A stretch of 64,000 nt of DNA, taken from NCBI RefSeq assembly GCF_004119445.1, contig NZ_QICI01000061.1:1-64000 (forward strand). The letters are read 5' to 3'. Every line of letters starts with the position of its first letter. Position 1 is the stretch's first letter. Shown piece after piece: positions 20,101-28,739 of this stretch. The notes beneath the pieces are model-generated. The model was given only the letters and a program-made list of their open reading frames with translations. It had not been told where the DNA came from and ran no database searches. Made by a program: the position numbers and the translations under genes. Source of the stretch: Chryseobacterium sp. CH21 (GTDB lineage Bacteria > Bacteroidota > Bacteroidia > Flavobacteriales > Weeksellaceae).

Positions 20101-21103
20101 AATAAGTTCCCCAAAGTTTCTGTCCATTTTTGGTAAGCTTCATCAGAAATGCATCAAGTGCGCCGGAAACATTTTGTTGATAAGTACCGGAAGTGGCAAA
20201 ATTAGTTGTGCTGTTGGTTGTTCCATATAAATAGCCAGTGCTTTCGGAGTCTGTTTTGATTCTTCCATAATCATCTCCAAATCCCCCGGCGTAGCTTCCC
20301 CATATTCTTGTGGGTACAGGGTCTATTACAATCGTTTTATCAGAACTATTGAATGGAGCATTGAAGCCAAAAGTCTGATCACCAAGATCTTTAAAAGAAA
20401 CATCAATATCAGTTTTTATATTGCCTGTAATCCAGCTGTTAGGAATGTTTTCATAAATTTCTCCAAAACGTACATTCATGGTTAACTTTCCGTCTTTAAT
20501 CAAAGCAGGAGCGCCATTAAATTTCATTTTAATATCTGAAACTTTTCCTCCTGGATTAATAATAAAATTATATTCGATAGGTTTTAAAGTATCATCGGGC
20601 TTGAAAAAGACCAGATCTACATGAGGATATATATTTTTATATCGGATTTTCTGGTAACGATAAACATTCGTAATACCTTTTGGATTCTCAGGCAAGTTAT
20701 AATAATTATCATAATCCGGCGATTTTCCTTCGGATGAGATTGTTGCCTTTTTGTTAGAGTTGATAAGCTCGATATCTACTCTGTGAATCAGTTTCTCATA
20801 AATATATTCGTTGATATTATACTGATTGGGGCTTGAAAGTGAATGTTCTGTCGTTTTTGAAAAATCAGGGTTTACTGTTTTCTTGGTTTCATAAATATCA
20901 TAAGAAAAACCATTAGATTTCAGCTGCACATTCAGACCGTTTGAAAGAAAAAGATATTTTAAATCTTTATTTTCTTTTCCGTCCTGATCTATAATCTGGC
21001 CTTTGTTTTCATAAAAATAATAGGAATTGGCATCAGAATTTTTTTTCTGTGAAAATAAAAGAGCTATACTCAAAATTGAGAACAGCGAAAGAATTTTCTT
21101 CAT
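17192..21103 (-). CDS. Large secreted T9SS type-B (gliding-motility C-terminal) protein with beta-propeller and Ig-like repeats
   Basis: This 1303-residue protein has a signal peptide (to about 20), an N-terminal conserved domain (YFYENKGQI onward, about 28-250), and SBBP-like beta-propeller repeats (about 265-680, with recurring WGTYYG-type segments). Several Ig/PKD-like domains follow (about 690-1190, e.g. NGQTYYASQTINGCES). The C-terminal 90 residues (FNIPNAISPNGDGINDTWKI...WLLIKNRE) are a type-B T9SS sorting domain of the gliding-motility-associated family. It is probably secreted or surface-attached as an adhesin or structural protein. The repeats near 18100-18540 are similar to one another, showing internal domain duplication. 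Confidence 0.92.
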   Translation of the reverse strand: MKKILSLFSILSIALLFSQKKNSDANSYYFYENKGQIIDQDGKENKDLKYLFLSNGLNVQLKSNGFSYDIYETKKTVNPDFSKTTEHSLSSPNQYNINEYIYEKLIHRVDIELINSNKKATISSEGKSPDYDNYYNLPENPKGITNVYRYQKIRYKNIYPHVDLVFFKPDDTLKPIEYNFIINPGGKVSDIKMKFNGAPALIKDGKLTMNVRFGEIYENIPNSWITGNIKTDIDVSFKDLGDQTFGFNAPFNSSDKTIVIDPVPTRIWGSYAGGFGDDYGRIKTDSESTGYLYGTTNSTTNFATSGTYQQNVSGALDAFLMKLTKNGQKLWGTYYGFGMTDVFADVDFDESFNIYAGGTVQRGPYNENIVLVKFNNNGSFIFQKEFVSSRQNKLYTVSYNQNHIYIGGDSFSSDFPTVNAMQPTKSTPIGYTDGILASLNSTTGNVDWATYFGRNDGSTSIFQILSSNDNLEIIGATQSSTIPMVNAFQPLKGGESDGIYLKVSKTGNSILRSSYYGNAGSEQIWKARIVNNTLILPGRFSTPAFPTGEPGIWRVNLTTNAITKNYFNFTGSFQLLAYPDTSGNVFFTGLHSSGQPDISTPGAYMGMPAMYNSTFLIKYNQNDVKEWGTYYTGNGATQQGEVTKDNDGAIYLTGMSGGNTSGIATPGTFQQSPGGGNDIFIAKFQDCTSSAVVTSNSPVCPNGTLQLNATGGTTYSWTGPNGFTSNQQNPTIPNATTAHAGTYTCQISGSGACDGTFTVNVVVGDTIAPVPNIAALADITGDCHTTIATIPTATDNCAGIITATTTDPLSYTIPGTYTIHWTYNDGNGNTITQNQNVIVSSPALPVAANTQQTFCATNNPKVSDLQITGQNIKWYDATGSILPTTTALINGQTYYASQTINGCESNKTTVQVTVNTTPKPTANTNQDFCASANPTLEKIVATGTSLKYYDAAGNVLPMTTLLVNGQIYFVTQTLNNCESEKLSITVTLSTDNVPAKDVTQVQCNTTTANSMIVNLHSYESMIINNPAGYIFTYTDTAGNPISNPSAYAINVGTTIIHVKVATPDGCFKVVRLNLILNPKPIVQLSGQLDFCEGKSVILDAGPGFKSYEWNTGATTQTITVSTPGTYTVKVTNIFGCESISSTQVSYSVLAHIVSVNITNNTATVILSQSGNYEFSLDNFTWQDSNIFTHLKMGEYTVYVRTKAGCIIGKKNFSIFNIPNAISPNGDGINDTWKIAGLENYPGTEVSLYDRRGAVIYKEIIKKNPFQWDGRYESQPISTGNYWYTIKVSDGRIYNGWLLIKNRE

Positions 21104-21122
21104 CAGTTATTAATTTTTGCGG

Positions 21123-21130
21123 CAAAGATA
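21123..21130 (-). promoter_or_regulatory. Bacteroidota -7 box for the T9SS type-B protein gene
   Basis: CAAAGATA reads TATCTTTG on the minus strand, matching TAnnTTTG 19 bases before the start codon. No -33 element is seen at the right distance. Confidence 0.5.
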
Positions 21131-21217
21131 TAAAAATAGCCTTCTCATTAAATAATAACTAATCACAAACTTAAGCTTAAAAACATGATGGATGTCATGA
21201 CAATTCTGTTTAATTTT

Positions 21218-21286
21218 TTTGTTTAACAATTTTGTCAAAAATAAATTTTAGTATAAATTTGCACAAATTTGTTTAACAAAAATGTC
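21218..21286 (+). promoter_or_regulatory. tetR-efflux operon promoter with duplicated candidate operator
   Basis: TTTG (21231-21234), 19 bases and TAAATTTG (21254-21261) form a consensus promoter. Two near-identical 19-mers, TTTGTTTAACAATTTTGTC (21218-21236) and TTTGTTTAACAAAAATGTC (21268-21286), overlap the -33 box and the start codon. Each contains the imperfect palindrome TTGTTTAACAA. This layout fits autorepression by the TetR protein encoded next. Confidence 0.75.
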
Positions 21287-21875
21287 AAATCAAGCAAAAA
21301 AAGACCAAACACAGGAATTGATCAAGGAGACAGCGAAGAATTTGTTCTTTGTGAAAGGAAAATTTGATGCTACTACGCAGGAGATTGCAGATGAAGCCGG
21401 AGTGAACAGAACCCTTATTAATTACTATTTCCGTTCAAGAGATAAGCTTATCCAGATCATCTTTGATGAAGCGCAAAGAGTAGAACAGGAGAAATCGAAG
21501 ATCATTCAGAATTCTGATCTCCCTTTTAAAGAAAAGATCAGCAAATTCATAGAAAGCAGTCTTTCTACCAGTCTTCAGTATCCGTATCTGGAAACGTATA
21601 TCGTATCACAGATCAATAAAGGGACCTGCCATCAGAGAGAAATTGAAGAAGATATCCTGAACGATATGTACAAGGATATTGAAAAAGAAATGGAATTGGG
21701 AAATATAGAAAAAATGGCACCCGTTCAGTTTATTCTGAATATGGTTGCATTATTGGTGTTCCCAAGTGCTATACGACCATTATTTATGGAAAATCTTTTA
21801 ATTAATGATGAAGAATATGATAAGATTATTTCTGAACGAAAAGAGATTATTATCAATATGTTGTTCAAAAACTAA
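21282..21875 (+). CDS. TetR/AcrR-family repressor of the adjacent RND efflux operon
   Basis: The 197 residues have an N-terminal TetR helix-turn-helix (about 12-58: FDATTQEIADEAGVNRTLINYYFRSRDKLI) and an all-helical ligand-binding C-terminal half that is not conserved in detail. It is the first gene of a four-gene run (tetR, tolC-like, adaptor, RND pump) and is probably its local repressor, released by a pump substrate. The repeated candidate operator in its promoter supports autoregulation. The inducer cannot be predicted. Confidence 0.92.
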   Translation: MSNQAKKDQTQELIKETAKNLFFVKGKFDATTQEIADEAGVNRTLINYYFRSRDKLIQIIFDEAQRVEQEKSKIIQNSDLPFKEKISKFIESSLSTSLQYPYLETYIVSQINKGTCHQREIEEDILNDMYKDIEKEMELGNIEKMAPVQFILNMVALLVFPSAIRPLFMENLLINDEEYDKIISERKEIIINMLFKN

Positions 21876-21964
21876 AAAAAACTAAAGTATTTCTTACAAT
21901 GATTCGTCATTTAGAAATAAATAATGACTGAAAATTAAATAAAAAATAAACGAAGTATAAAATT

Positions 21965-23317
21965 ATGAATAGAAAACGTATAACTGCTACAAAGCTAAAA
22001 ATTGGGATAGCTTCAGCATTTATGATTTTCGGCTCTACATTGATGTCTGCCCAGCAGCAGGTTTCCCTGCAGGAAGCAATAAAACAGGCACTTCAAAATA
22101 AGGCAGAAGCTAAAAAAGCTGCTTTACAGATCAAAAAAGCCGAATATAAGATTGATGAAGCCAGAGCCGGTGCCCTTCCGCAGATCACTGCTACAGCCGG
22201 ACTTACATATAATCCAATTATTCAGGAATCTTTACTGGAATTTGGAGGAGAGAAAATCAGAGCTCAGTTTGGGCAGCCTTGGGGTTCAACAGCTTCTGTA
22301 CAACTTCAGCAGGCAATTTTTGATCAAAGAGTATTCACAGGACTTAAAGCTGCAAAATCAACAAGAGAGTTTTATGTACTGAATGCTGAGTTAACCAATG
22401 AACAGATCATTGAAAATGTAGCAACAGCTTATTATCAGGTGTTCGTACAGGAGGAAAATCTTAAAACGGTTACTGCCAGCTATGCCAACACTGAAAAAGT
22501 AAGAAATGTTATTAAAAGTTTGGTTGATAACGGTTTGGCAAAATCAATCGATTTAGACAGAACCAATGTTCAGCTTACCAATATTGGTTCCAATAAGCAG
22601 ACTTTAATCAACTCTGTTGAACTTTCAAAAAATGCTCTTAAATTTTATATGGGAGTTCCTATCTCAACAGATATTGAACTTGAAGAAAAAGCGATTGAAC
22701 CAAAGCCGGAGCTGATTGCAAGCAGCGTAAATCTTAATAATCGTACAGAAATTAAAGTTTTAAATAAAAACAGAGAACTTTTGGTTTTCAATAAAAAAGC
22801 CACCGAAGCTTATCTTTATCCATCGGTAAATCTTACGGCAAACTACGGATGGGGAGCCAACGGAGCAAAATTCCCGTTGACAAATGGTCTTAGTAACGGC
22901 GTTCTTTGGAGTGATTATTCAGCAATTGGTCTGAATGTAAATATTCCTATTTTCACAGGAGGTGCTACAAAAGCGAAGATCAATCAGGCCGAAATTGATA
23001 TTCAGGATATCGATCAGGATATTCAGAAGACGCAGTTGAGCTTAGATCTTGATTATAAAAATGCAGTCACCAATATGGAAAATGCATTGATCAATATCGA
23101 AAGTATGAAAGATAATGTTGGATTGGCAGAAAGAGTACAGAAAAATACCCAGTCTAACTATCAGTATGGATTAGCAACACTTACAGAAGTACTGGATTCT
23201 GAAAATGCTTTAACACAGGCAAAACAGAATTATTCTAATGCATTGCTGGATTATAAACAGGCAGAGATCAAGCTGATAAAAGCTAAGGGTGAACTAAACA
23301 CACTACAAAACTTATAA
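21965..23317 (+). CDS. TolC-family outer-membrane efflux channel
   Basis: The 450 residues begin with a signal peptide (cleavage near SAQQQ, about 30) and have the duplicated coiled-coil pattern of the outer membrane efflux family, with long heptad-like helices (QEAIKQALQNKAEAKKAALQIKK and its C-terminal mirror NALLDYKQAEIKLIKAK). It should form the trimeric exit duct for the RND pump encoded downstream. It lies 89 bases after tetR and 9 bases before the adaptor, clearly in one operon. Confidence 0.95.
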   Translation: MNRKRITATKLKIGIASAFMIFGSTLMSAQQQVSLQEAIKQALQNKAEAKKAALQIKKAEYKIDEARAGALPQITATAGLTYNPIIQESLLEFGGEKIRAQFGQPWGSTASVQLQQAIFDQRVFTGLKAAKSTREFYVLNAELTNEQIIENVATAYYQVFVQEENLKTVTASYANTEKVRNVIKSLVDNGLAKSIDLDRTNVQLTNIGSNKQTLINSVELSKNALKFYMGVPISTDIELEEKAIEPKPELIASSVNLNNRTEIKVLNKNRELLVFNKKATEAYLYPSVNLTANYGWGANGAKFPLTNGLSNGVLWSDYSAIGLNVNIPIFTGGATKAKINQAEIDIQDIDQDIQKTQLSLDLDYKNAVTNMENALINIESMKDNVGLAERVQKNTQSNYQYGLATLTEVLDSENALTQAKQNYSNALLDYKQAEIKLIKAKGELNTLQNL

Positions 23318-23326
23318 TAAACTAAA

Positions 23327-24388
23327 ATGAAAAAAACTTTAATATATATCATCGTAGCAGCTGTACTGGTAGGTTTAGCCGCATATAAGATTGCTGGTAA
23401 CAAAGAAAAGCAGACGCAGGAAGTAAAAGAAGTTGCCAAACAGGTAGATAAAATCAATGTAAATATTGTAACGGTTACAAGAGAAAATATTGATACTGAT
23501 TACTCCGCCAATGGAACTTTCATTCCTAAACAGGAAATGAACCAGTCTTCTGAAATCTCAGGACGTATCGTAAACGTTTTGGTAAAAGAAGGTTCAAGAG
23601 TAGGTGCAGGTCAGGTTTTAGCAACAATTAAAAGAGATGCTATTGAAGTAGATGTAACCCAGGCACAGAATAATCTTCAGAATGCCATTATGGATAACCA
23701 ACGCTATGAAAACGCATACAAAACAGGTGGAGTTACAAAGCAGCAGCTTGATAACTCAAGATTGCAACTGAAAAATATGCAGGTAGCGGTGAAAGCACAA
23801 AGCGTAAAAGTAAATGATACAAGCATCCGTGCGGGAATCAGCGGTACCATCAACAAAAAAATGGTTGAGCCCGGAACTGTAGTTTCTCCAGGAACATCAA
23901 TGTTTGAAATCGTTAATATCAACAGCCTGAAACTTTCTGTTTTAGTAGATGAAAGCCAGATCGGAAAAATCCAGTTAGGTCAGGAAGTTCCGATTAAAGT
24001 AAACGTTTTACCGGAAGACTCTTTCGTAGGTAGAATTACTTTCATTGCTCCTAAAAGTGATGCTTCTTTGAATTTCCCTGTAGAAATAGAAGTTCAGAAC
24101 AGAGGAAACCTGAAAGCAGGTATGTATGCAACAGCTAAATTCAGTACAAACAATGGGGCAGAAACTCAGAATATGCTTACAGTTCCTGCAGAAGCATTTG
24201 TAAATGGAGTAAGCTCAGGACAGTTATTCGTTGTTCAGAATGGCGTTGCTAAATTGATTAAAGTAACCATCGGAAAAGTGTACGGAGATAAAGTTCAGGT
24301 TTTAAGTGGATTGAATGGAGGAGAGCAGGTAGTAACCAGCGGACAGATCAACCTGGATAATGGATCTAAAGTGAATATTATAAAGTAG
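23327..24388 (+). CDS. RND efflux periplasmic adaptor subunit (membrane fusion protein)
   Basis: The 353 residues start with an N-terminal membrane anchor (LIYIIVAAVLVGLAAYKIAG). The biotinyl/lipoyl-like halves flank an unusually short alpha-hairpin (about 100-145) and are followed by beta-barrel and membrane-proximal domains (SLKLSVLVDESQIGKIQLGQEVPIKV; NGGEQVVTSGQINLDNGSKV). This is the HlyD/AcrA-type adaptor bridging pump and TolC. It is 9 bases after the channel gene and 7 before the pump. Confidence 0.94.
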   Translation: MKKTLIYIIVAAVLVGLAAYKIAGNKEKQTQEVKEVAKQVDKINVNIVTVTRENIDTDYSANGTFIPKQEMNQSSEISGRIVNVLVKEGSRVGAGQVLATIKRDAIEVDVTQAQNNLQNAIMDNQRYENAYKTGGVTKQQLDNSRLQLKNMQVAVKAQSVKVNDTSIRAGISGTINKKMVEPGTVVSPGTSMFEIVNINSLKLSVLVDESQIGKIQLGQEVPIKVNVLPEDSFVGRITFIAPKSDASLNFPVEIEVQNRGNLKAGMYATAKFSTNNGAETQNMLTVPAEAFVNGVSSGQLFVVQNGVAKLIKVTIGKVYGDKVQVLSGLNGGEQVVTSGQINLDNGSKVNIIK

Positions 24389-24395
24389 CAGACCC

Positions 24396-27300
24396 ATGAA
24401 GTTAGCAGAAATATCCATTAAAAGACCCTCGCTGGTAATTGTATTATTTACAATTCTGACGTTGGGGGGTATCCTGAGTTACACGCTCATGGGATACGAA
24501 TTGATTCCGAAGTTTGAAACCAACATGGTAACCATTTCTACGGTGTATCCGGGAGCTTCCCCAGCAGAGGTGGAAACATCCGTGACCCGAAAGATTGAAG
24601 ATGCCGTAGGTTCCCTGGAGAATGTAAAAAAAGTAGAATCTTCTTCATATGAGAGCCTGTCCGTAATCATGGTTCAGCTGAACGATGGGGCAGATGTAGA
24701 CTATGCTTTGAATGACGCCCAAAGAAAAGTAAATGCAATCCTTGCAGACCTTCCGGATGATGTGAAAGCTCCCTCTCTGAACAAGTTCTCTTTAGATGAT
24801 CTACCGATTATCACGATGAGTATTTCATCTGATAAACTAAACAGTAAGGATCTTTATGACTTATTAGATAAAAAGATTGAACCTATTTTCTCCCGTGTAA
24901 ACGGTGTAGCTCAGGTAGACCTTGTGGGTGGACAGGAGAGAGAAATTCAGGTGAATCTTGATGAGAAAAAATTGCAGGGATACGGACTTTCAATTGGAGA
25001 CGTACAACAGGCAATCCTTTCATCAAACCTTGATTTCCCTACAGGAAGTTTGAAAACGAGAACTACAAAATCTACGATCAGACTTTCAGGAAAATATAAA
25101 TCTACCGAGGAAATGAACAACCTTGTAGTTTCCAATAAAAATGGAGCTCAGGTACGTTTATCTGATATTGCAACTGTTTTTGACTCTCAGAAAGATGTAG
25201 AAAAGGTAGCGAGATTCAATCAGTTTCCGACCATTTTGATGCAGGTTAAAAAACAATCTGATGCGAATGCGGTATCCGTATCGGAAAGTGTTCAGAAAAC
25301 AATTAAAACAGTAGAAGAGGCGTATAAAGTTCAGGGAGTAAAAGTAAAAATCGTAAACGATACTACAGAATTTACCCTTGAATCAGCAAACCACGTTATT
25401 TTCGACTTATTCTTAGCGATTATCCTCGTGGCAATTGTGATGTTATTATTCCTTCACAGTATCAGAAACGCCTTTATCGTAATGGTTTCTATCCCGGCTT
25501 CATTGGTGGCAGCGTTCATCGGAATGAACCTGATGGGATATACTTTGAACCTAATGAGTTTACTGGGACTATCCCTTGTGGTAGGGATCCTGGTGGATGA
25601 TGCGATTGTTGTACTTGAAAACATTTACCGTCACATGGAGATGGGTAAAAGTAAGATCAGAGCGGCGTATGACGGAGCTTCAGAGATCGGATTTACCGTT
25701 GCTGCGATTACATTGGTAATTGTAGTGGTATTCTTACCGATTGCGATGAGTTCAGGTCTTGTAGCGAATATCCTTGCTCAGTTCTGCGTCACGGTAGTTA
25801 TTGCCACCTTGTTATCATTGTTAGCTTCATTTACCATTATTCCTTGGTTATCATCAAGATTCGGTAAACTGGAACATTTAACAGGTAAAAACTGGTTTGA
25901 GAAATTCATTCTTTGGTTTGAAGGATTAATTGACAAGTTTACACACTGGATCACTGATATCCTTGAATGGTGTCTGAAAACGACATTGAGAAGAATTTCA
26001 ACAGTAGTGATTACATTTATTGTCCTAATCAGTTCATTCATGCTGGTAGCATTCGGATTCATTGGAGGTGAATTCTTCCCGCCAATTGACCGTGGTCAGT
26101 TCTTAGTACAAATGGAATTGTCAAAAGATGCAACCGTTGAAAAAACTAACCAATTAACGCTGGACGTTGAGAAGTTTTTAAGAAACGATAAAGATGTTGT
26201 AGACCTTATTACAACAGTTGGACAGCAGTCTACAGGTTTTGGTGGAGCTCAGGCAACTACTTACCAGTCTGAAGTTCAGGTAAACTTAACGGATAAATCT
26301 GAACGTGCTGAAAGTACCAATATTAAAGCTGCAAAAATAAAAAGACAGCTGGAAGAGAAATTCACAGGTGTTGAATTTAAAACGGCTCCAATCGGTATCA
26401 TGGGTGCTGAAAATGCTCCAATTGAAATGGTAGTAACAGGACCTGATAACGAAACAGCAGTAAAAGAAGCAACCAGAATCTTAGAGCTATTGAAAAAAGT
26501 TCCTGGAGCGGTAGATGCTGAATTATCAACAGATACAGGTAGCCCGGAAGTTCAGGTAAGTATAGACAGAGATAAAATGTCTTCTTTAGGCTTAAATCTT
26601 TCAAGTGTAGGACAGACGATGCAGACTGCATTCAACGGAAACACAGACGGAAAATTCAGAGCCGGAGAATATGAATATGACATCAATATCCGTTTCGGAG
26701 ATGTGAACAGACAATCTATTGATGATGTGAAAAACCTTATGTTTACAAACCCTCAGGGGCAGCAGGTTCGTCTGAGCCAGTTTGCTGATGTAAAAATGGG
26801 TTCAGGACCAAGCTTACTTGAACGTAGAGATAAATCTCCTTCGGTAAAAGTAAGAGCTAAAGCAGTAGGTAGACCAGTAGGGGACGTTGCTAATGAGTGG
26901 GCAGATCAATTCATGAAGAGCACTAAAAAACCTATAGGAGTAGAGTATATCTGGAGTGGAGATATGGAGAACCAGCAGGAAGGTTTCGGTACGTTAGGAA
27001 TTGCATTATTGGCGGCTATCGTATTGGTATACCTGGTAATGGTTTCCCTATATGACAGTTTTGTATATCCGTTTGTGGTATTGTTCTCAATTCCATTGGC
27101 GATGATCGGGGTAATGGTAATTCTTGCCTTAACTGCTAACTCACTGAACATCTTCACCATGTTAGGGATGATCATGTTGATTGGTCTTGTAGCGAAGAAT
27201 GCGATCCTTATCGTTGACTTTACGAATGCGAGAAAAGCAGCAGGAGCTAATACTCATGATGCCTTGGTACAGGCTAATCACGCACGTCTTCGTCCGATCC

Positions 27301-27584
27301 TGATGACAACCATTGCGATGATCTTCGGTATGTTACCGATCGCATTGGCAACAGGTGCCGGAGCTGAGATGAACAAAGGTCTTGCATGGGTAGTAATCGG
27401 TGGTTTGACATCATCACTATTCCTTACATTGATTATTGTACCGGTAGTATACTCTCTATTTGACTCTGTTCTACGCAGAATGGGTAAAGATACTAAAGTA
27501 GACTACGAAGCTGAAATGAAAGCAGATTACGTACACAGAGAGCTAAATGAGGACGGATTTACGCCTAAACATTTAGATAAATAA
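24396..27584 (+). CDS. RND-family multidrug efflux pump (AcrB/HAE1 type)
   Basis: The 1062 residues have the duplicated RND layout: TM1 (LVIVLFTILTLGGILSY), a large periplasmic porter loop, TM2-6 containing VVGILVDDAIVVLENIYRHME with the paired acidic residues of the proton relay, then a second loop and TM7-12 with LIGLVAKNAILIVDFTNA. These are hallmarks of the hydrophobe/amphiphile exporter group rather than metal exporters. It uses the proton gradient to export drugs or toxic amphiphiles. It is the last gene of the tetR operon, followed by a strong terminator. Confidence 0.96.
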   Translation: MKLAEISIKRPSLVIVLFTILTLGGILSYTLMGYELIPKFETNMVTISTVYPGASPAEVETSVTRKIEDAVGSLENVKKVESSSYESLSVIMVQLNDGADVDYALNDAQRKVNAILADLPDDVKAPSLNKFSLDDLPIITMSISSDKLNSKDLYDLLDKKIEPIFSRVNGVAQVDLVGGQEREIQVNLDEKKLQGYGLSIGDVQQAILSSNLDFPTGSLKTRTTKSTIRLSGKYKSTEEMNNLVVSNKNGAQVRLSDIATVFDSQKDVEKVARFNQFPTILMQVKKQSDANAVSVSESVQKTIKTVEEAYKVQGVKVKIVNDTTEFTLESANHVIFDLFLAIILVAIVMLLFLHSIRNAFIVMVSIPASLVAAFIGMNLMGYTLNLMSLLGLSLVVGILVDDAIVVLENIYRHMEMGKSKIRAAYDGASEIGFTVAAITLVIVVVFLPIAMSSGLVANILAQFCVTVVIATLLSLLASFTIIPWLSSRFGKLEHLTGKNWFEKFILWFEGLIDKFTHWITDILEWCLKTTLRRISTVVITFIVLISSFMLVAFGFIGGEFFPPIDRGQFLVQMELSKDATVEKTNQLTLDVEKFLRNDKDVVDLITTVGQQSTGFGGAQATTYQSEVQVNLTDKSERAESTNIKAAKIKRQLEEKFTGVEFKTAPIGIMGAENAPIEMVVTGPDNETAVKEATRILELLKKVPGAVDAELSTDTGSPEVQVSIDRDKMSSLGLNLSSVGQTMQTAFNGNTDGKFRAGEYEYDINIRFGDVNRQSIDDVKNLMFTNPQGQQVRLSQFADVKMGSGPSLLERRDKSPSVKVRAKAVGRPVGDVANEWADQFMKSTKKPIGVEYIWSGDMENQQEGFGTLGIALLAAIVLVYLVMVSLYDSFVYPFVVLFSIPLAMIGVMVILALTANSLNIFTMLGMIMLIGLVAKNAILIVDFTNARKAAGANTHDALVQANHARLRPILMTTIAMIFGMLPIALATGAGAEMNKGLAWVVIGGLTSSLFLTLIIVPVVYSLFDSVLRRMGKDTKVDYEAEMKADYVHRELNEDGFTPKHLDK

Positions 27585-27603
27585 ATTAAACCTTTAATTA
27601 ACC

Positions 27604-27637
27604 GAAAGCGCCTCAGATTTTCTGAGGCGCTTTTTGT
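27604..27637 (+). terminator. Terminator of the RND efflux operon
   Basis: AAAGCGCCTCAGA pairs with CTGAGGCGCTTT around a TTTT loop, followed by TTT, 20 bases past the RND stop. Confidence 0.92.
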
Positions 27638-27671
27638 TGGTAAATAATATTCAAGATCTGGGTTATATAGG

Positions 27672-27978
27672 TTTTGGCTAAAGCCGTTGGATTATTTTTT
27701 GTTATTGTAAATGGGCTAAAGCCTATTTCTATGGATGATATTTGTTAAGAGAAAATAAGTTGTTTTTAAGTTGAAGTATTGCTTGTGTCATTCTGAACAC
27801 AGACTGAAAGCCTGCGAACGTAGTTCATAAATGTAGTGAAGAATCTCATGGGTTTGATTACAACAGAGATTCTTCCTTCGTCAGAATGACAAACGTAAAC
27901 GGTTAACTTTTGACTCATTCAATAGGAGCGGGCTTTAGCCCGCTAATCTATAACGTTCATTATCGGCTTTAGCCAAAA
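27672..27978. repeat. Nested inverted-repeat intergenic element (about 307 bp)
   Basis: Three pairs of perfect inverted repeats are nested: TTTTGGCTAAAGCC (27672-27685) with GGCTTTAGCCAAAA (27965-27978); TGTCATTCTGA (27786-27796) with TCAGAATGACA (27881-27891); GAAGAATCTC (27838-27847) with GAGATTCTTC (27866-27875). A further hairpin AGCGGGCTTTAGCCCGCT lies at 27928-27945 and a GGGCTAAAGCC copy at 27713-27723. No ORF is present. The inner TTCTGA/GAAGAATCTC unit resembles a dispersed flavobacterial repeat. It fills the gap between the RND operon and the KTSC gene. Confidence 0.8.
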
Positions 27979-28001
27979 CATACTATTCAGTTTTTGGTAA
28001 C

Positions 28002-28036
28002 AAAAAAAGCTTCCAGTAAAACTGAAAGCTCTTCTA
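28002..28036 (-). terminator. Terminator of the KTSC-domain gene
   Basis: On the minus strand AGAGCTTTCAGT pairs, with two mismatches, with ACTGGAAGCTTTTTTT around a TTT loop and ends in T residues, 17 bases past the stop. Confidence 0.75.
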
Positions 28037-28052
28037 TATTGTAATGGAAAAA

Positions 28053-28498
28053 TTAATCTGCCATAGCCTCCCCAGACTTTCTGTAGATAAAGTTTCCATA
28101 AATGTGTCTTCTTGCAAAACGGCTTGGTGAATCAGCATTGATCATTTTGATATAAGTGTTTTTCGGAACTCCCATATACTCATACATATTTCCATTAAGG
28201 TGCTGAACCGTTAAAATTGATTTTTCAAGATAAAAATCCTGGATGTTAGATTGTGTAATGGTTTCAGTATATTCTTCTTTGTATTTTTCCTGTGTTTCAG
28301 GATTAATACTTACCAAAAAGTGGTATGCCTCAATCACAGACTTACTTTTTTCTTCAGCTTCCTGCTTTCCTGCTTCATCATTAATGAATTTGTCAGGATG
28401 GGTATCTTTCATCACATTTCTGTAAATGGTCTTTAATTCTTTTAAAGTAACATTTTTATCTACTCCAAGAAGTGTTCTGTGCTCACCAATTTTTTCAT
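28053..28498 (-). CDS. J-domain/KTSC-domain protein (frameshifted near its start, at about 28490-28495)
   Basis: The open frame (28053-28415) lacks an ATG for its conserved N-terminus. Adding one A to the six-A run complementary to 28490-28495 links the ATG at 28498 to KKIGEHRTLLGVDKNVTLKELKTIYRNVMKDTHPDKF. This gives 148 residues with an N-terminal J-like domain (HPD motif) and a C-terminal KTSC domain (LTVQHLNGNMYEYMGVPKNTYIKM...ARRHIYGNFIY). J domains recruit DnaK. KTSC is a small domain of uncertain function linked to lysyl-tRNA synthetase-related proteins. Cytoplasmic, function unknown. The deletion is probably a sequencing error. Confidence 0.8.
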
Positions 28499-28669
28499 AT
28501 CTCTAATCCTTATTTTCGGGGTGCAAAATTAAGAAATTAAATCCATAAAATCATAACTTATTCATTATTAATTTATTTGACATATTCGGAGGCGAAATAA
28601 AGTGAGTAAAATTAACTCTTACAGCTTGTTAAACTCCGAATACACATTTTTGGAAAAGCAATCAACAAA

Positions 28670-28699
28670 AAACAGTACCCAATCTGAGTACTGTCATTA
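28670..28699 (-). terminator. Terminator after the exported hypothetical protein gene
   Basis: ACAGTAC and GTACTGT flank a loop; on the minus strand the stem is followed by TTTTTT. It lies about 40 bases beyond the stop at 28740. Confidence 0.75.
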
Positions 28700-28739
28700 T
28701 ATTTTTTAAATAATTGAATTTTTCAATCTTTTAATCAGC

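Noticed and set aside
26398..26631. Leucine-rich antisense ORF inside the RND pump
   Set aside because: It is the antisense of a conserved porter-domain region; composition follows from the sense codons.
28053..28415. The shorter J/KTSC frame taken as complete
   Set aside because: Its called start is a GTG inside a conserved J-domain sequence, and a sensible N-terminus is present one frame away.
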